Shown here: piece after piece, positions 43,758 through 52,188 of the stretch | How the letters are laid out: each line of letters begins with the position of its first letter | How positions within the stretch are numbered: position 1 is the first letter of the stretch | NCBI GenBank assembly: GCA_023053575.1 | Contig: JAKZAP010000006.1 | Coordinates: 15,075,280-15,139,279 of the forward strand | Length of the DNA: 64,000 bases | Direction of reading: 5' to 3' | DNA from: Branchinecta lynchi | Taxonomy: Eukaryota; Arthropoda; Branchiopoda; Anostraca; Branchinectidae | Made by a program: the position numbers and the translations under genes | The notes under the pieces: model-generated | Databases searched by the model: none | The model's input: the letters and a program-made list of their open reading frames with translations, nothing else | Told to the model about the DNA's origin: nothing

Positions 43758-44178
43758 TAGTTGCGTTTTTTCTGATACCATGGTATCTGTTACCACGGCA
43801 ACTGGATCTGCAATTAGTCGTTTTTGCAGTTATCGTGGTATCTGATACACGGTGCTCCGCAAAAACGACTATTGCGGTAATTGCTCTCTTCGAAGTCATC
43901 CCGAAAGAAAAACAGATATCCAGTTACATCACTAAGTGCTAAACTTCTTTCTCACCAATCTGATAAAATTTGATGAAAGTGAGATGACTTTTCAGATACC
44001 ACGATCAGTTACCACGGTCGGACCGTAGTATCTGAATATCTGATACCACGATAACTGGCCAGATACCACGATAACTGAAAAAAAAGCCTTTTGACCGTGG
44101 TATCAGATACCACGATTACTGCAAAAACAACTTTAGACCGTGGTATCAGATACCATGGTATCTGCAAAAACGCAACTA
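43758..44178 (-). mobile_element. Palindromic MITE, family D, copy D3
   Basis: This 421-bp element has ends TAGTTGCGTTTTTTCTGATA and AAAAACGCAACTA. It shares the internal stretch 'agatatccagttacatcactaagtgc' with D1 and D2. TA lies at both boundaries. Confidence 0.87.
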
Positions 44179-44802
44179 TTGTCCTTTCTCAGCCCTTAAA
44201 CTTTAAGTATTATTTTTCACACACAAATAAGATTTAAAAGGGTCGTAAGAGATATATTTTCATAATGTTTAACACAAGGATGCGTAAACGTTATCTGTTA
44301 TCAAACTTCTGACAGTGTAGCCTGCTCATGCGGTTTTCTAACGACAGATAGATATAAAACAGAAAATAACTTCTCGTCAGGATTCCGTACACTAGGATAG
44401 ACCAGTTTCATTCAAATACTGTGCAAACAATCAACGACGTTCATTTTCGTCAGGCTGTGGTGACGTTTCTGGCTTCGCTAGGCGCACAGCGATTCTTCAT
44501 AGTCATCAAGAATATTCAGGAAATGGTTGACAAGCGAAGCGAGCCTCTACTTTTTTGGGCAGCATTCCAGTAAATACTAAGGTTTCGGAATGTCATGCAA
44601 ATAGGGTTCCTGACGGGATCCAAGCTGCACAGTACGTTCGGAGCTCGATGTCCTAGTTGGCTTTTCACAATAGGTTAGCCTTCTCAGTTTATTTGTACAT
44701 ATTTGTAAACAGGCAATGAAGAGGATAGAAGCCTGGAATATGGATGGGTATGAAATTGCTTTGAGCCCGGTTGACAACGGGGGGAAACACTCTAAAAAGT
44801 AG
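44179..44802. other. Unassigned spacer
   Basis: No coding or repeat-family signal was recognised. Confidence 0.4.
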
Positions 44803-44920
44803 CTCCGAGTAAGGATTAATGTATTTGCTACTCTGATTATTCTTGTCACTATTTCGTATCAATCTTACCTAATTAGAGATAAGAATAATCTGAGTAGCAA
44901 ATACTGCAGTTAACTCGGAG
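44803..44920. repeat. Hairpin with ~45-bp imperfect stem
   Basis: The left arm CTCCGAGT..., GTATTTGCTACTCTGATTAT, TCTTGTC pairs with the right arm GATAAGAATAATC, TGAGTAGCAAATAC, ...ACTCGGAG. The loop is about 30 bases. It may be a tiny foldback element or a transcribed hairpin; the sequence does not decide. Confidence 0.75.
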
Positions 44921-44994
44921 ATACGTTTTACAGTGAAGAATAAAAATGTGTACTAGGCGAACCAAAGTGTAACTGTCGCCGTCTAACGATTCGA

Positions 44995-45084
44995 TTCACG
45001 TCCAATTTTTACCGGACTGACCGACCGGCCGACGGAAAAGTGATCGGTATATGGAACTTGGCCGGAAGGCAAGTACCATAAAAA
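44995..45084 (-). mobile_element. Family B 5' head fragment
   Basis: On the - strand it reads TTTTTATGGTACTTGCC, TTCCGGCCAAGTTCCATATACC, then the GTCGGCCGGTCGG simple repeat. Only the head is left. Confidence 0.7.
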
Positions 45085-45085
45085 C

Positions 45086-45492
45086 TAGTGTTGAGCGATA
45101 TTTTGATTTTTTCGATTCATCGATATTTTCACTTTCGATAGTCGGTATATCAATATCGGTATTTCTATAATACAGGATACGTCTCGTTTCGCCAAACTTA
45201 AGAACAAAATTGTCGTTAAATAGTATTTGCATCATCTCAAACTGCGAAAGAATAAGAACTGAATTACGGAAACATATTGCTCCAATTTCGGATATATAAA
45301 TGTAGGTTATGTTGGATTATTTACAATGATTATGAACGAACAGACATCGTTTTCGATATCGATATTACAATCGATATTTACATTCGATATCGATATTTAC
45401 ATTCGATATCGATATTTACATTCGATATCGATATTTACATTCGATATCGATATTTGGGCCGATTTATCGATATCGAACATCCCGCAGCACTA
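45086..45492. mobile_element. hAT-like element with TAGTGYTG ends and GATATC minisatellite
   Basis: The left end is TAGTGTTGAGCGATATTTTG and the right end, inverted, TAGTGCTGCGGGATGTTCG. Both lead into CGATAT-rich sequence. Ends of the TAGTGxTGxGCGATAT kind are common in hAT elements (established knowledge). Target duplications are unclear. Confidence 0.6.
45353..45472 (+). repeat. 19-bp minisatellite
   Basis: The unit CGATATCGATATTTACATT is repeated about four times with small changes. The 98-codon frame at 45277-45573 arises from this repeat and is not a gene. Confidence 0.85.
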
Positions 45493-45733
45493 AACCATCT
45501 TCAGTTACTTGGTGATAAGATAAACAGACATTGTAGATTTTGTTGGCAAAGAAATACGAAAAATGGCAACTAAAAGAGTAGCCGTGGTGAGTAATTTAAT
45601 GCGTATAGATACTCAAGGCTGCGTTCAGGCAGGCTCCAAACTTAGTTTGTTTATTGCTAGCTCAAGATAGTTCCCAGTGCCATACTTTCACTTTACGAAT
45701 CTCCTCATTCTTATCTTGCACGACGCGCTATTT

Positions 45734-46127
45734 TTGTCGGCTAGGTGGACAGTGTTGCCATGTGAGTAAAATAAAATGCACTACCCAAGTAGCAAAAAAG
45801 TATTTACCGCAGAGGAGAAGAAGTACTACCTAAAAAAAAAATCGCGTATTGTCTTCCCCTGCCGCTACTGTAAATTCCTTTAGCACAAGGCAATAAATAT
45901 GGCTTGAATCGACCCTTCGTCACAACTAGTTTGTCGGCTAGGTGGACACTGTTGCCACGTCAGTAAAATAAAATGCACTACCCAAGTAGCAAAAAAGTAT
46001 TTACCGCAGAGGAGAAGAAGTACTACCTAGAATTTTTTTTTCGCGTATTGTCTTCCACTGCCGTTACTGTAAATTCCTTTAGCACAACGCCATAAATATG
46101 GCTTGAATCGAACCTTCGTCAAAACTA
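45734..46127 (+). repeat. Tandem duplication of a 197-bp unit
   Basis: The units start with TTGTCGGCTAGGTGGACA at 45734 and 45931 and include 'ccgcagaggagaagaagtactacct' and 'aatatggcttgaatcga'. They differ at a few positions. A further partial copy lies beyond the family A element at 47385. Confidence 0.85.
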
Positions 46128-46255
46128 GGGTTTTTCCTACTTGAACAAATTACGGATAGGTAAAATCTACAGAATTATTGTATTGTTTCTTACAACAGAA
46201 AATATCATCCTCTTTCCTCCTCTTTTTGTCTGTTCTTGAAGACCTACCAGAGGAG

Positions 46256-47384
46256 AACAAGGCCAAAGATTTCGATGGGATCCCAAAAATGTAATATCTC
46301 ATCCAGAAAATTGGGTCCTGTCTTCCCCAGACTCCTTAAGCATTTTTACTAATAAAATTCAGAAACAGATTAAGGCCAAATAGCTAATCATCTGAGAAAA
46401 CCAAGTATCAGATACGGATTCAGCATGTGTGTTTACCCTATTAGTCATATTTGTTTCGACGAACCTGATCGAAACTTCCTGCCTTAGCTTACTTCTGCCA
46501 AATTTCCAGTTTCTGCCGAATTCAGGAACTATTTATCCGACAAAATAACAAAGCTCAAAAACGAATTCATCGTATCTCCTTACCCATATATCGAACATCT
46601 AATCAACTTCAAATAAAGCTTTAACCCATGACAAATTTTCCGGTTTCAGCCTGATTCCGGGCGAACTATGCGCCCGGGTTAAAAAAAAAAAAAAAAAAGT
46701 CATATACGGATTCAGCATCTCTTCTTACCTCGTAATTGGAATCTAATGAACTACAAATAAGACTTTCGCTTTTAACAAATTTTCCGAATTTAGCCTGATT
46801 TCGTTCGAGCTACTTGTCCGGCAAGAAAATGGTTTTAATAATCGTATTCAGCATGTCTTTCTACCCTTCAATCGAACATCTAATCAACTTCAACAAAAAC
46901 TTTTGCTTCTAACAAATTTTCCGGTTTTTGCCGGATTCCGGGCAAACTGCTTTTCAGGCGAGAAAATGGTTTTCATAATCGTGTTCAGCATGTCTTTTTA
47001 CCCCTGAATCGAACATCTATTCAACTTCAAATAAAACCTTTACTTCTAACAAACTTTCCAACTTTGGCCGGTTCCAGGCGAACTACTTGTCTGGAGAAAA
47101 AATAGTTTTCACCAACGTGTTCAGCATGTCTTCTTACTCCATAATCGACTATCATATTAGCTGTTTAAAAATATTTCCCTTGCCCCTTAATTTAACCCCC
47201 CACCCCTAAATGTAGGGCTACAGAGTCCATCTACGAACTCGACCTTACTCTTGACCTAAAGAATCCTTTCATCAAAATATCTCATTCCCTTCGATAGATA
47301 TCGTGCTTACAGACGGACGGACAGATGGACAACTTCTTGCGATTTCATAGGTATCCCTCCACTTACGTTTTGGGATCTAAAAAA
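46256..47384 (-). mobile_element. Family A element A6
   Basis: The 3' end AACAAGGCCAAAG plus GATGGGATCCCAAAAAT is at 46256-46290. Monomers carry 'ccggattccgggc' at about 46930 and earlier variants. The simple repeat 'cagacggacggacagatgg' lies near 47312. The 5' end is ACGTTTTGGGATCTAAAAAA. Confidence 0.82.
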
Positions 47385-47640
47385 GTACAACCTAAAAAAA
47401 AAAAAAAAATCGCGTGCTGGGCTTCGCGCAACACGCGCATTCTCTTCCACTACCGCTACTGTAAATTACTATAGCACAACCCAATAAATATGGCTTGAAT
47501 CGAACCTTCGTCAAAACCTGGGTTTTCCTACTTGAACCAATTCTGGTTACGTAAAATCTATAGAAATATTATATTGTTTCTTACAACAGAAAAAGAAATC
47601 ATCCTCCTTTACTCCTCTTTTTTTCTGTTCCTGCAGATTG
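47385..47640 (+). repeat. Diverged copy of the 197-bp unit and its downstream flank
   Basis: It matches 46010-46250: 'gtacaacctaaaaa', 'tcgcg', 'ttccactaccgctactgtaaatt', 'aatatggcttgaatcgaaccttcgtcaaaac', then 'cctacttgaac' and 'ttcttacaacagaaaa'. A6 therefore sits between two paralogous blocks. Confidence 0.75.
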
Positions 47641-47734
47641 GCCTATTGCAATTAGGAGACAAGGGATCAAAACTTTATTGAATAATGTGACAAATACGTA
47701 ATGTAGTAATGTAGTCCCCGAAGCGAAAGTCGGC

Positions 47735-47815
47735 GGCGCGCCGCCAAAATTAACTCAGCGGGCCGCCGCCGAAAACGTTCGGCGCGCCACTGTTGGGTCG
47801 GCGGCCCGCCGGTAA
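47735..47815. repeat. GC-rich palindromic cluster
   Basis: GGCGGCGCGCCGCC, GGGCCGCCGCCG, GGCGCGCC and GGCGGCCCGCCGG follow within 80 bases. This is far more GC-rich than the surroundings and contains several self-complementary sites. It may be the end of a DNA transposon, but no partner end was found. Confidence 0.55.
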
Positions 47816-47999
47816 AATTCTGACGCCGTATCTTTTTAGGTGATATGTATCAGATTAGGCTTCCGTTCAGCTTTATCTTCCCTGGGCTCAAGGTTGTTCG
47901 GTTTATACTCATCAACAAGTGCACTAACAGAAAATGTGGCGGCAGTGCAAGAATGACAATTTCTACCAAAAATTGTATGTTGGCTCCAAACCGTGTAAA

Positions 48000-48565
48000 C
48001 AAAGTGCCAAATAGTGTTCGTGCTGCCTGTCGGTTCGTTACTCTGTCCAACTTTTGCTAGTTCAGACACTTCCGCACAAGCTAGAGGCGTATTCTCGCCG
48101 TTCCCCGAGGACTTCGGGGAATCAAGGGGAACGGTGAGATTAGAAGGAGTCACTCCACGCGTACGGAAAACAACGAGAACACGCGGAATGCTTTCAAGAT
48201 GGATTTTGTTCGAAAAAAAATATGCAGTTACCGAAATTAGTCTGGATCCACTTTGTTTTTGGTTTTGTTTGTTCTGATTGTTTTTAATTAATTTTACATT
48301 GCACCAAGACCAGCAAAACTTGATTCCCCTCCGAATCTGAAAGGGAGTCTTTTTTGATGATGGTGATGATAATTGGAGAATTCCCCGTCCGTGTGGATTC
48401 GCGAGAATACGGGGATTGAGTCCCCGCAACAAAGAAAAACGCAGGGACTCCTGAAAAGGAGTACTCATGGAACGGCGAGAATACGCCTTATGTCCAATTT
48501 TGCTAGTCCTAGAATTTCTTTATAAGCTAAGACTATGAAGGATTATAAAGGACCAGACTGAAAAA
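48000..48565 (+). mobile_element. Family B 5' fragment with nested E1
   Basis: A degenerate head 'aaagtgccaaatagtg', a GTCGGTTCG remnant and 'ttttgctagttcagacacttcc' are followed by insertion E1. Degraded B sequence then continues ('ataagctaagactatgaagg'). Confidence 0.5.
48085..48490. mobile_element. Foldback element, family E, copy E1
   Basis: The left end AGGCGTATTCTCGCCGTTCC is mirrored by the right end GGAACGGCGAGAATACGCCT. Inside, 'ccccgaggactt' and 'gggaatcaaggggaacgg' motifs occur in both orientations. Copies at 49561 and 51621 share the middle 'aacaaaatccat', 'ttaattaaaaa' and 'gaagcattcc' stretches. There is no ORF. Confidence 0.85.
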
Positions 48566-48572
48566 TGGTCAT

Positions 48573-48640
48573 GGGTCCTAGACAGTCGAGATTTGAATTT
48601 ATGACCTTCGGCTTTCAAGGCCACTGAGGTACAGAGGGGC
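48573..48640 (-). repeat. Possible tRNA-derived SINE fragment
   Basis: On the - strand 'gcccctctgtacctcagtggcc' resembles an A-box region, and 'ggtcataaattcaaatctcg' resembles a B box. Cloverleaf pairing is poor, so it is not a functional tRNA gene. Confidence 0.3.
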
Positions 48641-48834
48641 TTTTGAACTTAGTTCGGCCAAAGGAACAGCTATCCCGCCGAAAACAAGTCTATCTAAGCA
48701 CTTTACATACCTGTGCCACGGGATTAGGTAGTAGATGGAATTTTACACGAGGGACTTGTCCTGTGACAACTAAACCAGCTGAGTTGTCTCAGTAAAGTCA
48801 CTTGAGTACTATTCCGTCTACATAGTAGCTATCT

Positions 48835-50332
48835 GGTCACATCCGGTCCAGACCTCAAATGGCACATCCGGGTCAAAGGCATGTGTGCCTTCCAAGTTTA
48901 TCACTATCTTCTTTTGGTCCCTGTGCGCATCACAAAATTTCCGGAACCTCCCTCAATCCCCACCGTGTCCACATGCGATTCGGATACGTAAATATTATAT
49001 CTACGGAATTTGCTCCTATCACCCACAGGGTCATTCGAATGGAAGCCCTCCGGATTTCGGACCCGTTACCTTTGCACAATCGAAGTTTCATCCCAATCCC
49101 CCTATCCATCTGGTTCCTACGCATGTTACGGGGCCTCTCCTTCCATCCCACCAACGTAGTCGGAAGCGATACACGCAAATGTTGTATCTACGGCACCTAT
49201 TACCGAATAATTTGGCCTAGAATCGGAGAACATCCGGAAATGTTTCAGTGACACAGAACTCATCCTGACGAGACCGGATCCGGTCTCGACATCAAAATAA
49301 CATATCTAGATACCATGACCTTTGGACGCTACATATGTTAAATGATTTCCGGGCCCTCCCCCCCGAAGTCGAATGGGATTAAAAAACCTTATGTTGCATC
49401 TAGAGCAACCATCAAGTTTCTCCCGAATCGAAGTAATTCCGGAAATTTTAAGGCACGCCCCTTCCAGCTCCCCGCACCATTGTCGTATTCGGTCCCGACT
49501 ACAAACTCACACTTCTGTGAACCATAATCTTTACCGTCCAAGTTTCATCCCAATCCCTGTAGGCGTATTCTCGCTGTTCCTCGAGGACTCCACTTGAGGA
49601 GTCGCCGTGTTTTAGTTTGTCCCGTGGACTCACTCCCCGTGTTCTCGCGAGTCCCCGCGGACGGGGAATGCTCCGATTGTCATCACTATCATCAAAAAGG
49701 ACTCCCTTTCATATTTGGAGGGGAATCAGTTTTTGCTGGTGTTGGTGCAATGTAAAATTAATTAAAAAGAATCCGTGTAAACAAAACCAGAAGTAAAGTG
49801 GATCCCGACTAATTTTGTCAACTGTATATTTTTTGTTTCAAACAAAATCCATCTTCGAAGCATTCCCCGTGTTTTCGCTGTTTTCCTAGGCGGAGTCCTC
49901 GTGGAGTGACTCCCTCTACTCTCGTCGTTCCCTTTGATTTCCCGAGGAGTCCTCGGGGAACGGCGAGGATACGCCTTATATTCCTTTGCAACGAATCTTC
50001 CAAAATTGTTCGCATGTTCCAAATATGGAATCTTAATATTCCACCGCAACATTCCCGGAGTCCCCCGTCGCCCCGTGGTCGGATGCGATTCGGCCTAATA
50101 AGTGGAATATCACTCTGCTCCTCTGAATCGGGTCATTAGTTTCCGTTTTCCCCCTCCCTCCACCGCCACACGAGTGGCTGGATTTAATCCGAGAAAACAC
50201 GGTTTCGCTGAGCATTTATAAGCATGTCAAGTGTCATCGTCATTAGCTTACATGAAATGGAAGTACCCAAAAGTGAGACCACCATTACGATCGCTATATG
50301 GCACTTGAACCGATAATTGCAAGTACCATAAC
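48835..50332 (-). mobile_element. Family B element B10 with nested E2
   Basis: The 5' head on the - strand is GTTATGGTACTTGC...AAGTGCCATATAGCGATCG at 50332-50290. Diverged core monomers extend to ~48835 ('cggatccggtctcgac', 'aagtttcatcccaatcccc'). The 3' hairpin is missing. E2 lies at 49561-49978. Frames of 130 and 111 codons at 48859-49251 are in this repeat. Confidence 0.65.
49561..49978. mobile_element. Foldback element, family E, copy E2
   Basis: The ends AGGCGTATTCTCGCTGTTCC and GGAACGGCGAGGATACGCCT are inverted. The interior shares 'gaggactccacttgaggagtcg' and 'aaaaaggactccctttca' with the other copies. It is inserted in family B copy B10. Confidence 0.85.
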
Positions 50333-50504
50333 AACGCTGACGATTTATGGTACAAACATTGCAAAAATTTGTTGGACAAATTAAAATAACCCCAAAAATG
50401 CTAAAATTAGAGCAAACGGCGGCGCAGATTCTGTGTGGCTTCGGGGACTAGTTGTAAGACCCGAAAGGCGGTTTGGAGAAAAGCGACAGCATTTTCAAGA
50501 ATTT

Positions 50505-50590
50505 ATGACACCAAAACCCTTGCCGAGAAGGGTCGAAATTAGATTTAATAAAATTCAGCTGACGTATCCATTTTGCACTGTCAAATATTG
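50505..50590 (-). repeat. Family J fragment
   Basis: 'aaacccttgccgagaagggtcgaaat', TTTAATAAAATTCAGCTGAC and 'gtatccattttgcactgtcaaata' match the ends of the J copies at 43435 and 55966. Only one arm is present. Confidence 0.55.
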
Positions 50591-50754
50591 ACTTAACTAG
50601 CTCACAGAGATTAGATTAAATTAATCAGATCAAATGACCAAGAGTTTCAGATAAAAAGAGTGAAATACAGCTAGCCCCACATCACCTTAGCAGAATTTTT
50701 TTGTTTTGTTTTTTCAAGTAGTAACTTTCTTAAAATGTTCTGCAAAAGTACTAC

Positions 50755-51311
50755 TTTCTGGGATCCCAGAACGTAAGTGGAGGGATACCTATGACATCGC
50801 AAAAATGTCCCATCTGTCTGTGAGCATGATAACTCTCGAACGGAATGTAGGGGAGGGGGTTCAAATTAAGGGATAAACAAAATATTTTTAAACAGCTAAT
50901 ATGATAGTCGATTACGAGGTAAGAAGGCATGCTGAGCACGATAGTGAAAACCATTTTCTCGCCGGACAAGTAGTTCGTCCGGAATCCGGAAAATAACGGA
51001 AAGTTGGTTAAAAGTAAGTTTTAAAGTCAAACTTTTATTCAAAGTTGATTAGATGTACGGATAAGGAGATACGCTGGATTTGTTTCTGGATTTTCTTTTT
51101 TGCTGGACTAGTAGTTCGTTCGGAATTCGGGCGAAACCGGAAACTTGGCAGAAGTAAATCAGGAAGTCTCGGTCAGTATCGTAAAAATAGATATGGCTTA
51201 TAGGTATATCTGAACTTGGTTTTCTCTGATGATCAGCCTGCGAAGACAAGACCCGATTGCCTGAATCAAATATTAGATTTTTGGGATCCCATCGACACCT
51301 TTGGTCTTGTT
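50755..51311 (+). mobile_element. Family A element A7, short
   Basis: The 5' end is TTTCTGGGATCCCAGAACG then TAAGTGGAGGGATACC. About two monomers follow ('cgccggacaagtagttcg', 'ccggaatccgg'). The 3' end is TTTTTGGGATCCCATCG, ACACC, TTTGGTCTTGTT. It looks like a deletion product with intact ends. Confidence 0.82.
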
Positions 51312-51620
51312 TGAAATGTCCTACCAACTCGCTACTTTGAAAAAAAAAATTACTTCAAAGAGTACAATTGTAGTACCGGTGGCAGCCCTGTAGGTGGCAG
51401 CTACGCTGCTGGGAAGCAGAGCAATGGCCAAAATTCGAAAAAAGGACGTAATGCAAGATTAAAATGAAATAGAAAAAACCAGATTTTCGGGGTTTTTTCT
51501 TGATCAGCTAGTTACCCGCTCCCTCCAGATGATGTGCGAGGGATAAGTAAAATTTCGGATATTTCAGTTGCACTTCCGGCAAACCGTCCGTTTATATTAG
51601 ATTAAAATGAGATTGGCAAA
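51312..51620. other. Unassigned spacer
   Basis: No repeat family or coding signal was recognised. Confidence 0.4.
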
Positions 51621-52018
51621 AGGCATATTCTCGCCGTTCCCCGAGGACTCCACTTGAGGAGTCGACGCGTTTTTGTTTGTCCCGAGGACTCACTCCCCTT
51701 ATTCTCGAGAGTCCCCACGGACGGGGAATGCTCTGATTATCATCACCATCAATAAAAAGGGCTTCCTTTCAGAATCGGAGGGGAATCAATTTTTGCTGGT
51801 CTTGGTGCAATATAAAATCAATTAAAAATTAAAGTTAAAGTGGATCAAGACTAATTTCGTCGACTGCACATTTTTGTTTCGAACAAAATCCGTTTTGGAA
51901 GCATTCCTCGTGTTCTCGCTGTTTTCTGTACGCGGAGTCCACGTGGAGGGACTCCTCTATTCTCGCCGTTCCCTTCGATTCCCCGAGGAGTCCTCGGGGA
52001 ACGGCGAGAATACGCTTA
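51621..52018. mobile_element. Foldback element, family E, copy E3
   Basis: The ends AGGCATATTCTCGCCGTTCC and GGAACGGCGAGAATACGCTT are inverted. It is very similar to E2 through 'cccgaggactccacttgagg' and 'gattccccgaggagtcctcgg'. Confidence 0.87.
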
Positions 52019-52188
52019 AAGTGAAAGTAACGCAACGGCGAAAGATTCAAAGTACGAACACGGCAAGTGCTGAGCAGTGTTGCTGGATCAAACATATTTA
52101 GAGAGTGACTTTTGGCCCAAACTGAGAGTGAATTGGGAGTGAAATTTAATTTCATGAAATGTTCACTTTTGGTTGGAATCGCCTCTGT

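Noticed and set aside
45277..45573. A 98-codon frame with alternating I/R/Y/D residues
   Set aside because: It is the translation of the 19-bp GATATC minisatellite.
47836..48468. A 210-codon frame on the - strand
   Set aside because: It runs through foldback element E1 and degraded family B sequence. No domain is recognised and it is symmetric with frames on the other strand.
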